Part shown: positions 35,338-48,088 of the stretch, piece after piece
Layout of the letters: every line of letters begins with the position of its first letter
How positions within the stretch are numbered: position 1 is the first letter of the stretch
Translations under genes and position numbers: made by a program
The notes under the pieces: generated by a model
Database searches by the model: none
The model's input: the letters and a program-made list of their open reading frames with translations, nothing else
What the model was told of the DNA's origin: nothing
Assembly (NCBI GenBank): GCA_947561395.2
Contig: OX387187.1
Location: forward strand, 7,508,976-7,572,975
Source: Buxus sempervirens
Lineage: Eukaryota; Streptophyta; Magnoliopsida; Buxales; Buxaceae
Direction: 5' to 3'
DNA: 64,000 nt

Positions 35338-36989
35338 GATTATGAATACGATTAGAGTTGATTTTTATGTACAAGAAGTAGTATATTGCATAAAGACTTG
35401 TTTCGAAAGTTGGAATTAGCCGCTATTAGTCGAGCACTCAACACGATAGCTTGAGCGATCGATCCTGTCAAGCGACTCACCTATATATTTTAGATAACCA
35501 GTCACTCAACTGATCACCTAAGTGACCAGGGTCGAGTGACAGTTCAAAATCTAAAAAATATTTAGATCGCCCATCAATTCACTTGAGCGCCCAATTTGCT
35601 TTCTAGTTTAGATTTAGATACGATTGCCTAACCACACCGCTTGAGCACCTGGGTTGAGCGATCAACACAGATTTCTAATTTTCTAAATTGCAATATAAAA
35701 TGACTTTTAATGATATTAGATCTTTGAACCAACAAGTATTAAGTGCTTACAAATTGTTTACATTGATCATTGCTTTAAAAACAATTTTATGAGTATTTAG
35801 GTATGTTTTGCTAAAAGAATGTCTTACTTTCGGTATTCATGGAATCTGGGTTCTTTCACAATCTGATTTAAGTTGACTTGAATAATTTTTACTCCGTATA
35901 GTATTTTTTAAAGTGTTTTGACTACTGAAACTTTATTTGAAAAACTTCACAGCAGATTTGATATATTGAGTTATTTTTGGATAGGGTATAAACTTTGGAA
36001 AACCCTATATGCCACTAGGCACTATTACTAAATTACATTGATTTTGAGTGAGTTGCTATTGTTGGTGTCTAATGGGCATAGCTGCATATGGATCTATAGG
36101 GTTAAGATAGAGAGTGAAGAGGTTTTTCTTTGGTCGGATACTCCTAGTTTGCGTTCACGCTTCCTTTGTAAGTTAATTTGCATTGGGGGTCTTCATGTCA
36201 ATAGAGTCTCATTTCAGATTTGAGTTGCTGGTGAGTACCTTGTATGTGCGGATTAGCGGTCATCCCCATGTTCAGATTCAAGGACTGCATGCTTGGGTGG
36301 TACATGCCAAATTCTGTATTTTAGGTATCATTGCTAGTACATGAGTTTTGTGCACAATAAGTTGATGTCTAAGCCTCATATTGTTAGATTTGGATTCCGG
36401 TGTAAGGATTGTATTACTAGCTTCGCTCATAAGTTGCATGGTGGCGTAGTGAACGGAGAGTTTCTTTTTAAAGGCTTGCTTGTCTTCATGAGTCCTACAA
36501 TGTTATATGATGGTTTAGTTTTGGTTTTGCTTATTTCACCTTTGTGTGGAGAATCATGTCGATGGGATAGTTCTTATTTAATAAATTGCTTTTATTGAGT
36601 ACTGTTTTATTTGTCGAAATTGTATCTTGTTCTTCTCATTTACTTTATTGATCATGAAAACATGACTATTTTTATGTATAAATTGTTTATCCATGCATAG
36701 TGTTACCTACTGGGATATTCATGCCTCATCTGTGTTTTGTTTTGTTTTGTTTTTCAGCTGATCCGCGTGAGAGTAACTTGGGGGTTGGTTCTCAAAGCGA
36801 GTTTGCTGACTTTCTTCCAAAGGATTATTATTATCCTGAGTAGTTATTAATTGGAGGTTGATATAGATGCTAGATACATTTGATTTCTTATTTTATTATG
36901 TTATAGATTGGATGATTATGAGAGTGAAAGTGATAGAACCTACTTACCAGACTTTTAATTATTATTGATGTGATGGTTTGGATGACACT

Positions 36990-39900
36990 TGTGAAACCCT
37001 GGATTTTCCTAAAAATAAAATAAATAATTAAGGCATAAATTATGGAGAAAATACTAAGAAATATAATAGTAGAAGAAGTAAACAAAGATTTAAAAGTTAA
37101 AATAGGAATTTAAGGAGAAAGGGTAATTTGGTCATTTCAAATTAGTTAAATTCATGAAACAAAATATGATAATCAATTATTAAGTCAATAAATTCAACTA
37201 GACAATTTTAGCTTAGTAGGATGTAAAATAATGAAATCAAGGCTTAAAGAGAGGAAAAAGGACCTAAGGATAATTATATTATTTAGGGTCCAAAATTTAG
37301 GTAATTTGAGTGAATAATAAAAGTCTAATTGCAATTTTAAATTAGGAATAAAAATAAGCACGAAAATTAATTAGGAGATTCCTCAAAAGAGAGTTAAAGT
37401 AGTTAAATTAAGGAGAATGGTAGAAGAGGGAATACACTTGGTATATTAGAGTGAGCTAAGCTTAATTAGAGTTGGTCTATTAGTGAGGCTATAAAAGAGA
37501 AGCTTAAAGAGTGTTTTAGGTTTTTGAAAACAAGTTAGAAGGAGGGGAAAATTCGTGCATAAGTGGTGGAGCAAAAATAGAAAGAGAGAAGAGAGAAAAG
37601 AAAGGAGAAAAATTAGAAAGAAGAAAAGTTGCAAAGATGGCCGACCAGCCAACTTCGAACGGCAAGATAGGAAGATCCAACCGTTGGAATGGGCTGAAAT
37701 TTCAGGTTTTTGATCTACTCATGGAGGAATTCAAACTGAACGGTGGAGATCTTAATTGGAGTAGTCTAGAGGGGTTCGAGCGAGCTCCAAATATAGGCAC
37801 AAAAGTAGTTTCTGAAAATCTGGGTTCATTAAAAAGGCAAGTAGCAAACCCTTGGAACTGGAGGAACTGCGTGTTTCTCGTGATTTTGATGTTTGATCAT
37901 ATTGTTCTTTAAGTCGTATTTCATTGGGAAAAGCTTGATGGTTTATAAAGATTTGTTTTGATGCGTACTTTCTTCTAAAAACCAAGAAAGAATTGATCAT
38001 GGTGATTTTAAATTCAGAAAGAAAACTCAAGATACGTAGAAAGATGATGAGATTAGTTTAGGGTTATCTCAGAACTAGTTTAGGATGGAAATTAGATGTT
38101 TAGAATCAAATCAAATAAATATTATGTATAGAAAGTTCGAAATTTCCACAAAGAGAAGAAAAACAATGTTATAGTCAGAGCGCTCGAGACACCGCTCAAG
38201 TGCTACATCAGGCGTTAGGCTTGTGGAACTTAACAAAACTTGGAAACTCAGCCGCTAGAATAGTCGCCCGAGCGTTCCTTCGAGTGACCATCTGTCAGAA
38301 TTTGGAAACTTAGGATTTGTGCCCAGATTTAATTTTTAAAGATTTTTCTTGAAATTTTAAGGTTGTAACACCTGTAAATAGGGTAATTTGAGCTGTAGGA
38401 AGTGACAGAATTAAATTCGGATTAAAGGATAATTATTTGGGACAATGAATGCAGTTAAAATCAAAGTAGTCTAGTTAAGGTGAAACCCATGCTCCTAGAT
38501 AATTTTCATTGAGAATCTACGTATGAAATCTTGTCTAACAAACTTTAATAGACCTAAATAAACTTCAGGAAAGAACTAATAACATAAACCATAAGGTTTG
38601 AAGATTTATGGTATTAGTTGGTAAATAAGGATTCTAAAATAAGGATTTTAGGATGGACCAAAGTATAGGATTTGGGGTAAAAATTGTAGGACATAATTAT
38701 TAACATGAATACTGATTTAGAAAGATAAACTAAGTATGCCCATACTAACACAACTCAAATCTAAATCTTTTCATTAAGAATTTGCGTATACTCTCGTACT
38801 TTTTTTTTTATTAAATGACCTGGAACTTAGTTTAAGAGCTGTTTAATGGTTATTTTGAACATCTTTTGGTTGGATACCGTGGTTCTGGAAAGTACTATTG
38901 GATACATCAATTGTGACATGTTTATGAGTATTTGTACGAGGTTTGTCACTGAATATTGCATTTTTGAGTTATTCAATGCTGTGAATGTGAATTGTGTCTA
39001 TTGTAATGCTTAGTATGGATCCATAGCTTAGCTAGGAAGTGAAATGGAATTGGCTGGTAAGTTATTCTTGTTCGGAACTCCCCAGTATGCGGTCCATCAT
39101 GCTTGCAAGGTTTGGTGCGACGAAGGCAGCAATCCTCGACCACTGCAAATGCAGCCTGGTCTTAGCCGAGCTTGTTGACCGGCAACGGATTTTATTGGTT
39201 ATTTGGGTTACCACCGTGTGCTTCAATGAGACATCGACTCTCATGAGCTTTATATTGGTCATTAGGTTACTGGTGACTCGCACATTGGAGCTATGATTTG
39301 GCCATGCTTGAAGTTCACTGGTGACTTGCACATACCCTAGTATTAGTCGTGTTGTCGTAGGTCCATTTATCTTTGATTGGATTAGTATTCCCTTGGTTTG
39401 TTATTTCCGCAGAAACGGGTTTTGTTGTTATTTGGACTGGGGATTGTACTCGCCAACCCATTCGTGGGTGATCTGCGTTGGTGGTTGACGGAGGAGATAC
39501 TAGTGACTGCAGGTGCGGGCTCCATCTATCATGTAAGTCGTGATGTGGCGAAATATAGGGGTAAGAATATCTTATTAAATGGTTTCAAATCACGAGTCCT
39601 ATTATGTCACACATGTTTGTTTTGGATTGATAATTGTTATTGTTATATCATCGTATTGGTTTTATCGTTCACCCTATGACTATCTTTGTAAATCATTATG
39701 GACTATTTTTACTTCATGCACCTGCTACTTGTTGAGATTTATTCTCACTCTGGTTTCTCCCCCATTTTTAGGTACTCTTGGCAAGGACGTCAAATTGTGG
39801 ATTAATTGTAGCTGGGTAGTCTATATAGATGTAAGATGTTCATGGAATTGAAATCCTTGTATATCATAATTGTTGATTAATAAAGAGAATTTGAATTCAA

Positions 39901-40025
39901 GTTTCCGCATTTACTCTGATTATAAAGTAATAAAAAGTTTTAAATTATTCCATATTTTAGTTGCGTTTGTTACTTATCATAACACCTCGGGTTTTGGGAA
40001 TTGGACCCGGAACCGGGGCGTTACA
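36990..40025 (+). mobile_element. Solo LTR, Ty3/gypsy, TSD ACACT
   Basis: Starts TGTGAAACCCTGGATTTTCC and ends GACCCGGAACCGGGGCGTTACA (last 22 bases, to 40025). ACACT lies on both sides (36985-36989, 40026-40030), exact. Length 3036 bp. It resembles the LTR at 45910 (shared GGCCGACCAGCC / GTCCGACCAGCC block, 37640 and 46588). CGCTCGAG and GTCGCCCGAGCG motifs lie at about 38180-38300. It is inserted in the chimeric LTR. Confidence 0.92.
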
Positions 40026-40197
40026 ACACTTTTATCCATGCTTATTGATTTTTATTGATTTTAAACTTCCGCACTCTAATATTATTTGTTGAATAAATTT
40101 AATTTGATTGTTTGGTAATTAGATGCTTTGGGCCCAGTAGCACTTCGGATTCGTATTGAGTGCCTGTTTTGCATTGACCCAGGTTCGGGGCGTTACA

Positions 40198-40847
40198 GTC
40201 TTACCAGAGGAAATTATTAGGAAACAGTTGGCACCACTTGGTATTACCTAGGAGTGGTCAATTTTTTTCTCTAATCTTTCCAGATCCTAGTCTGCCATTG
40301 TTCTAGGTAAATTTCATTCCTTTATAGGGGAGTTCAATTAGGTTACAACCATTGATGAAATTATGAAATAATTCAACTTTATGTACTTGAATTTGATTTC
40401 CTCCCCTTTTCTCATGATTGTAAAGTACCACATTGAAGTCTCCCATCGTGCACCAAGGATTAAAACTATTAGCTGCAAAACTTTTCAATTGCTCCCATTG
40501 ACCAGTTTGAATTTAAAGTTGTGAGCTCACATGAACAAACGACATTTCAAAGCTCTGCTCAGTCACTAATCTGACCATCATGTTGATGCACCATATCATC
40601 TCTGTTTGCATTATGATGTTGCATGTGTGATTCCAAAGAATCCAGGATCCTTCCACTAGATCATGAGCAGCACTCCACCAGTAGTTCGAGAAACCAAAAC
40701 TTCTAAATTTCTTCGTAGAGTTCTTTTCATTCATCCAAGTTTCAGATAGAAGAACAATGTTGGGCCCATTGATGTGTATCAAGTTGCACAGATGCAAACT
40801 TGTAGGGTATGGCACATGCCCTGACAATTTCAAGCAATTATCTTCAT
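40198..40847 (-). pseudogene. LINE ORF2 endonuclease remnant
   Basis: The ATG at 40847 opens MKIIA-NCQGM, the usual L1 start (WNCQG) with the Trp codon changed to TGA. Further on are INGPNIVLLSETW (the catalytic Glu of the endonuclease), PWCTMGDFNVVLYNHEKRGG (GDFN motif), LPYKGMKFT and an IREKIDH-like block, then a WCQLFPNNFLW-like block ending at 40198. The order and spacing fit the first 200 or so residues of ORF2. Stops and frameshifts break it. Confidence 0.8.
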
Positions 40848-41113
40848 CTCTTATAGCAAGGCTGGGAATCGCTAGCTGAAGTACCAAGATTCGTAGTATT
40901 AAGAGAAGAGACTTGAGATTCAGACAAATCAACAATGTGTAGAGAGGAAGCTTTCCCTTCTTCTTTTTTCGAGGGGGTTAAGGCATACCTCTCCCCCTGC
41001 AGGCTTCTTAGGTCCATTTTAAAATCATTTCTAATGTTTTTTGGTTGGGTTTCCTTGATTTTGTTCTAGCCCACCCATAGGCTTTTAGAATGATTTCGGC
41101 TCAGGTTGAGTCT

Positions 41114-44100
41114 TGTAACGTCCCAAATCCAGTGGGTATATATATATATATATATATTTAACAGATCAAAGCATTACTTGAATGATAACAAAACAATTAA
41201 GAACAAAAGCATAAAAAGGAATAAATTAAATCAGAGTACGCTAAGAAACTTCCTTTTATTCATTATGATCCTCAAACCTATAATTACATCAAGTTCTTTA
41301 AATAGAAAGGCAAATACAACTCACTAACTCTCAAACACTACTAAATCTCTTACTAATATACTAGAAAAGAAATAAAACTCCTACATCAATAACCCTACTA
41401 TTAACCTTCAGATTCTCTAAGTCTTCAAGCCCACTAGCTTCCTAATCTGTGGCACCCTCTCCAACAAGATCTGAAAGTAAAACATTGAAAACAAGGATGA
41501 GATGTAATCTCAACAAGTAGTAACATGCATGCTAAAAAAAATCACAATATTAATTTCCTTTCAAAAAATGTGTATGAGATTTCGGAAAACCCTTTGGTAA
41601 AACCAACTAAGTCAAGCATGATAGCACCAATCACAATAAAATCAAACACAATATCATCAATCACAATAGGTTTTATCATGTGGAGCATCCAAGCAAGGAT
41701 ATCATAACACACATATTAACGTTCACCCAAAATACTTTACCTGTGCCATTACTTAGCTTAACTTTACCTTTACCATTACTTGATTGAGAATAAGGCCATT
41801 AGTTGGCTACATGAGCATTTCCAATAATTGGCTCAAATACAAGGCTAATAGTTGGTTGTTGCGGCATGAAGGATGAGCACTGCCAATAATTGGCTAGGTG
41901 CGTGCCATTAATTGGCTCAAATACAAGGCCATACATGGCTATTGACAGCAAGATGAGCACTACTAATAATTAGCTAGGTTCATGCCAATAATTGGCTCAA
42001 ATACAATGCCATATGTGGTTGTTGACGGTAAGAGAACACAGTTGATAATAGCTCACATGTATGCCATTAATTGGCTGAGTACACAGCCAAAATCGACTCA
42101 CGTGTATACTAATAATTGGCTAAGGATACTTGCAAGAATAAATGAAACATATTCCACAAGATACAATTTATATAAATGTCAACATGATTCCGATCCATAA
42201 ATATTATTATGAAAAGTCATGAGAAATGTCACAACCAAGCCAAAGTCCAATATCAGGTCAGGTATGCATCGAATAACAACTCAGCAATCTCATTAAATTA
42301 AAATCATCCCAAATTATACAGGAAAACCAAAGGAAGCAATCCATCACTCTTATGAGCACCAAAACCATAATTTAAGATGCAAAGAGTACCCAAACTCATG
42401 CCCAAAATATACTACAAGAGAAACCAATACATAATAGATATATCGAGACCAAAACCAAGCTAGAATACAACAATCAAATATGTCTAAAGCAAAAGTGATA
42501 CCCATTTACTTGTCCAAAGCCTCCAAAGAACCAAAATCCCCTTTTTCACCAAAACATATCCAAATTTCTTTATAAAAATCCAAATAATACTTTGGCCAAT
42601 GTAACACTCTCAAAATACCCTAAAATAATTGATGCATGAGTTGGAATTCTATAAAAAAAAGTTTAGAATCAAAAACTAGGTCAAAAGATCAAAATTATGA
42701 AAATCTGGACAAGGGCGCTCGCACCTAGGTAAAATCTAGGTAAGGTCACTCGTTGTCGGGCTCAAGCGGCATGTCGGGTGACAGGTTTCTGGGTTTCAAT
42801 ACATTGAGCACTCTAGGTGGTACTCAAGCCACATTTCAAGCATTGGACTCTACGCTTGAGCGAGCCTAACTCCTACCAAACTCATCACTCTCAGGTTTTG
42901 AACAAAAAACACACACAGGCAGGGCACCTAAGTTAGTGCTTGAATAGCGTCAGGAGGCCTGAATTACAATAGGGTGCATTAACTAGCACTTGAGCCAGAT
43001 ATCGGGCGACAGTACAAATTCGCAAATTCTAGATTTCTTCTACACTTCGCGAATTTTCAATTTAAATCCAAATAACACCAAACCAACTCCTCAAATCACT
43101 TCGAAATCATGTATTTACATCCTCAAAATATGTTAGATCATATCAAACTCATCAAAACAAGGTTTCACAATTATTTTCAATCAAAACATTAGAAAAACCC
43201 TACTTTTAAAGCTTGCTTGACAATTTCAAAAACTTCTAATTTAACTAATATTTAATCCATCAAACACATCCAAGTACATCCAATCAATCCACCAAAACAT
43301 GATTTGACATTTTATTCGGAAAACATGCAAATTTTTAGATTTATAAGGGTTACTACTTGCTTTTTTGTAGAAATCGCAAGCTTTCAAAATCCTTGATCTT
43401 TTCTTCTCTCTAGTTCTCTTCCTCTTCTTTTTCTTCAGCCAATCTCTCTCCCTTTCTCTATTTCTCCAGCCGTATGGATCCACCAAGAATAATGATTAGA
43501 AATCTTAAATTCTCTCAAACTTCCTCTTTTATACTTACACTTAACTAAGAGTCCTAATTTTACTTGGAAACATTCCTATTAATCTAATTTTCCTAGTTTA
43601 TCACAACTCTCCTTCTAATTCCTCTTTCATGAACCCTATACAAAAGAATCTTCTATTTTTAATCAATTTTCATGCTATTTTTAATTACAATTTTTAAATA
43701 TTACCAAAACTCCCCAAAACCTTGCTTACTTTCAAATTTAAGGCCCCTAATTAAGTATAATTAATTAGCAATAGGCCTTCTCTCACTTATTAGGCTATAA
43801 ATCTTGCTATTTACACTGATATCAAACCCAAATTAGGTCAAACTTAATTTTTATAATCTTATAATTATTTGACTAATCCTTTTAATAATTTAGCAAATTA
43901 GGAATTTACCAAAATACCATTTTTTTTTATTAAAATCATATTTCACCATCGGCTTTCTTCCAAAATTTCCAGATTTAATATTTTCATTATTTTAAATCAA
44001 ATATGTGTCTTAGATTGATGTAAAGTTCCCCAAATCTTTATATTATACAATCATCTCCCAATTTATTTCAAATAAAATCATTAATTCTCTAAATATTCAT

Positions 44101-44144
44101 ATTTAATTCTTTTTATTTATTTTCTGAAAATTTGGGATTTCATA
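41114..44144 (-). mobile_element. Solo LTR, Ty3/gypsy, minus orientation
   Basis: On the minus strand it starts TATGAAATCCCAAATTTTCAG (from 44144; TG changed to TA) and ends CCACTGGATTTGGGACGTTACA (last bases, to 41114). Flanks AGTCT and GGTCT differ at one base. Length 3031 bp. A (TA)n run is at 41137-41156. A dozen GCCAATAATTGGC-type palindromes lie at 41794-42122, and GGCGCTCG/CTTGAGCG motifs at about 42712-43015. It is inserted in the LINE between ORF1 and ORF2. Confidence 0.87.
41794..42122. repeat. About twelve GCCAATAATTGGC palindromes
   Basis: Copies start near 41794, 41820, 41843, 41882, 41904, 41929, 41963, 41984, 42008, 42063, 42086 and 42109. Several are perfect (GCCAATAATTGGC) or near-perfect (GCCATTAATTGGC) palindromes; others are decayed. 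Spacers of 10-45 bp often contain CTCAAATACAAGGC or GATGAGCACT, so a longer unit of about 100 bp is also repeated. Confidence 0.8.
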
Positions 44145-44149
44145 GGTCT

Positions 44150-45240
44150 AATTTCACAAATATTAAGATGGGGAGATGCACTTAAAGATATGTTCGGATC
44201 AGGGGATGGGTTGTGAGTTCCAAACCTAAAAAAGATGGACACAAGTAGATTGGGCCCTCCTTGAAGGGGTCCAGAAACATCAATTGACACTTTACCATTT
44301 GAAGCGTCCATTGCACAGATGCTGAGACTGCCTGATCCATCAACGCTGGCAATCGACTCCTCGGGCCTATTGCATGTCTTATCAATGTCAAAAGCTAGAG
44401 GCATGCATAGGAGCATAGGTCCCAAGGCGTTAACCAAGTCACTGCTATTAGGACTTGGTGCCCAACTCGGGTCACCATTCATCTTCCTTAGTAGGTTCTT
44501 AGATAGAGTATTTTTCTAGTGATACATAGGGACCCATTATACTTCCTACACTCGTTGATTCTTTACCACTAGACTTAGATACAAAGGAATTAGAACAATT
44601 TAAGAATGAATGGCCTGTGATTCGACAAGAAATGTAAAAGGCAAGAAGATTTTCAAATTTAAAATCTAATCAAATATTTTTTTACTTTGGCTTAACTCAA
44701 ACAACACACTAAAGGGAATCGGCTGATCCAAGGGGAGTTGGACTCTAGTAGAAACCATCAATGTAGCCATCTCTCTGTCATCAATTTCAGTTTCAAGACC
44801 AACTCCAAACATATTAATCGAATCACAGATAACTTTGTCATCTTGAAATTTACAAGGCATGTTATGGATCTGCATCCAAATCGTGATATGCTTGAAGCAA
44901 AACTCGAAACGAGCTTCTTCCTCTTCCTTGATAGCATCCATCAACACCAATGAGGAGTTGGGATTGTAAGTACCTTGTCCTTCTCCTCAACCTTGTCGAA
45001 CACCACAAGAAACTGATGGGGAGCAACCTTTAGACGCTCGGAGATACCATTGTTTTTCCACAATCTCCCAACTAAGTTCCTAAAGGAGTTTAGTTGGGTA
45101 TCTTCTTCACATAGCTCGCATAAAACTAGGGTAGCCCATCTATTTGATAATCTTTGTCTATCAGCATTTGAGAGCTTGAAAACATTCTCTGGTCTTGGAG
45201 GAATGAACAAGTTCTTTAGATTAAGGGTAAAATTTTCCAT
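44150..45240 (-). pseudogene. LINE ORF1 (DUF4283-type, RNA-binding)
   Basis: Starts MENFTLNLKNLFIPPRPENV at 45240. It continues with LCELCEEDTQLNSFRNLVGR, LWKNNGISERLKVAPHQFLV and VFDKVEEKDKVL, then shifts frame to FKHITIWMQIHNMPCKFQDD and GVGLETEIDDREMATLMVS. This is the DUF4283 plus following block of plant L1 ORF1 proteins, which bind the element RNA. A Ser/Pro-rich tail (44482-44150) follows after more breaks. It is interrupted by frameshifts and stops and not functional. Confidence 0.75.
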
Positions 45241-45250
45241 GGAATAGAGA

Positions 45251-45909
45251 AAAAAGGATATAGAGGAGGGCAGAAGTCGACGAAGGCTAACTCAAAGAAA
45301 CTACGACCTCATGGAAGCACCTAGACTAGCATGGATCAACGCCAAGCATGGGGGATGCCAATGCCAATCAATATGTTCTCATGGGGATAGTTCAAAGAGG
45401 AAAGCGGAAGGGTTTGAACGCCACAAAACAACTTCTCTACAACTTCCCACAAAGCTTTTAGATACTATATTTTAGGCAAGCAGAGGTTTCAAACACTTTG
45501 AGAGATAGCAGTTGATGCAGTGGATAAAAAGATACTATATTTTTGGGATTCGGTTACAGATAGGACATCAAATAGAATTTATTGCAAAAAAAAAAAAAAA
45601 ATAGAGAAACATACTTTTAAAGCTACATTCATAGGTCCCAATTACGAACTATTTGTCTTGCCACTTTTGCCACATGGATAGAAAAGAGAGATTAAGGTTG
45701 TGAGCATGGCAACGTTGTGAGCACAACAATGATGAGATGAATCATCTGATAACGATTTCCCACTTTCCCCCACCTTTGCAAACGATGATTTCCCCTTTTT
45801 TTTTCAATCCAACGGCTTGACGAGCTCAATTATTTTTTGTTCCAATTGTCTTATTTAACAAATAGAATATATTTATTACTATCTAAAGGAGGTCATCCCA
45901 AAGAGTCTT
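45251..45909. other. LINE 5' leader and unassigned DNA
   Basis: The first part probably includes the leader of the minus-strand LINE. An A-run at 45586-45601 on the plus strand could be the tail of a small plus-strand retroposon, but no body is recognised. Nothing else is supported. Confidence 0.4.
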
Positions 45910-48088
45910 TGTAAAACCCTGAATTTTCATATAATAAATAAATAAATAATAAATGACAGAAAATATGAGTTTAAGTCCTAGTTAAAATAAAAAGTGAAGA
46001 TTTAGAGGATAAGTAATTCAAATAAGTAGTAAGTTGTAAATAAAGAAGGAATTTTGAGGAAATTAACCTAAAAGAGTATTTTGGTAATTTTTAGAAAAGG
46101 GTAATTAATAAATAAATCATTAAATAATAATTAGGATTAGAAAATAGAAAAAAATAATTTATTTAGGCAAGTTAGAAATTAAAAGGAAGTAATAAAAACC
46201 TAAAAGAGGAAAAAGGTTAATTAGGAGATTTTGAGTCATAATTGGGAGAAAAAGTAACTAATTGGGGTTTAAGGTGATATTTAGGAATTAAGAGTATGAT
46301 AGGCACGAAATTAGGCTATAAGGAATGTTTAAATGATAAGAAACTTAATTAGTATTGTTTAAGTAGGAAAATAGAAGGTGGAGAAAAAGTAGGAATTAAT
46401 TAGAATGGGTTAGACTTTAACTAGACCACCATAGGGTTGGGTTAGCCCAATTAAAGGAACCTATTAGGGTTGGTTTAGGATTCTTATAGCTTAGTATAAA
46501 TAGTAGAAGAAGGGTTTAAAAGAGTGAATTTTCGTGGGTTAGATTATCAGAGAAAAGAGGAGGAAGAAGAGAAGAAGGTTGCTGGAGCTGTCCGACCAGC
46601 CATCTTCAAATCGCGATCGGGGAAAATCTGGATGGTGGATCGACTTCAAATTTGGAGGTTTGATCTTCACTAATGGAACTACAATGTGAACGGTGGAGAT
46701 TTGAATTGGAGAACTCTAGGTTGGTGCGTTTGGGAGCCGAAGTTGGGTCCAGAATTAGAAACTTCAAAGGAAGATGGATTTTAGCGTATGAGGCAAGTAG
46801 TAACCCTTGAAAATTGGAGGAACTGCATGGTTTCGTTTTCTATGATTTAATATGGTCTGAATGGATTAGTCGGAACTAGATTTACATGGAATCAAATGTT
46901 TTATATTATAGGATTTTGTATTTTTGAAGGATTTGTTAAAATAATGAAGAAAACTTGGTTTGCTCATGAAAATAATAGTAGGATAGTATTTAATTGAAAC
47001 AAATTAATCTAGAGGGCTTTAGGTATGATTTATAATGTTAGTAGATTAATTTAGACCAATGAAACTTATAGCAAAAGCCTAAATATAATTAATTTAAAAT
47101 ATATTCAACCGTTTTGTATTTTTAAATTAATTTTTACTATGCATAAGTCTGCATAGATTTTCCATTAAAGATGAACCCGAACAACCATGACTCTCTAACC
47201 AAATAGAATTTTTAAAAACTACTATAGGTTATTGTAACAATATGAGTTAGGAGTCTAACAAATCAAATTTCAAGGGATTTGGTCGAGAAATGGCTAAGTT
47301 ATGTGATCTAGAACATTACCTATTCATATGTGACAAATCTGATTTAGGCATGATAAAAATTCTATAAAAATTTATTAAAATTCATTTATATTTTGAATGA
47401 TAATTTGAATTTTACTATTAATGATACTGATATTTTTAGGCAAAATGGGTGATGAAATTAGTTTATTTATAATTTATGAGCCTGCTTTAAATTAAAACAA
47501 TATGGTATTATAAGTTGCAGAAAAATTTGTAGGTGGAAAATTGATGTTAAATCCAGATTTATTTTAAAATCCTGAATTTTTAGTTCCTGGAATTCTTAGG
47601 ATTGATTTGTCTTAATAAAACTTTCAGATTTTAATTAGGTTTTGTTGTTTGGAAAATTTTGGATTTTAGTTTGAAGTTTTAATATCTAATTTTGAAACAT
47701 AATTTGATTATAACTTTTAGATTTTATATCAAAATTTTAGTTGGAAATTGAGTTTAAAATTTCTGGTTTTATTAATTTAAAAATACTTCATATTTGAATT
47801 TTCTGAATTTTGTAATCTTATTGTTGACCAAAAATTTAAATCTCAATAATTGCTAATCAAACATGATTTCACCCAGTTATAAAGGTTTTTATTTCATGGG
47901 GGTTCGAACACATCCAAGGCATCTAGGCTACAAAACAATCCCCTTAATTACAACTCTAAAATATTAGAGAAAACCCCTTTTATTTTAACTTAAATCACAA
48001 GACTTGATTACTTGTATGGTTGGGGCGATTTGGTTTGTTTTAATTGTGGCTGAACCCGGTTTAATTTTTTTTGGATTGCCTACGTACC

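Larger units (their letters stand above)
27819..40197 (+). mobile_element. Chimeric Ty3/gypsy LTR with two nested insertions
   Basis: Starts TGTAAGACCCCGAAAATTTTC (27819-27839) and ends CCCAGGTTCGGGGCGTTACA at 40197. It aligns with the solo LTR at 4250-6720 in three pieces: 27819-28374, 35338-36989 and 40031-40197, net about 2.4 kb. The gaps are the reverse LTR at 28375-35337 and the LTR at 36990-40025. Flanks do not match (GTGCA left, GTCTT right). The left flank is the plant-transposon-like element and the right flank is LINE sequence, so the two ends came from different insertions. Confidence 0.8.
40198..45250 (-). mobile_element. L1-type LINE, 5' half only, split by an LTR
   Basis: Read on the minus strand: ORF1 from ATG at 45240, then the ORF2 start and endonuclease to 40198, where it stops exactly at the edge of the chimeric LTR. 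The reverse transcriptase and 3' end are missing. That is the reverse of normal LINE truncation (which removes the 5' end), so the 3' loss came from a later deletion. The LTR at 41114-44144 is inserted between ORF1 and ORF2. No sequence relation to the LINE at 28640 can be judged, because the retained parts barely overlap. Confidence 0.82.

Noticed and set aside
44319-44519. Plus-strand open frame over LINE ORF1
   Set aside because: Antisense shadow of the minus-strand LINE.
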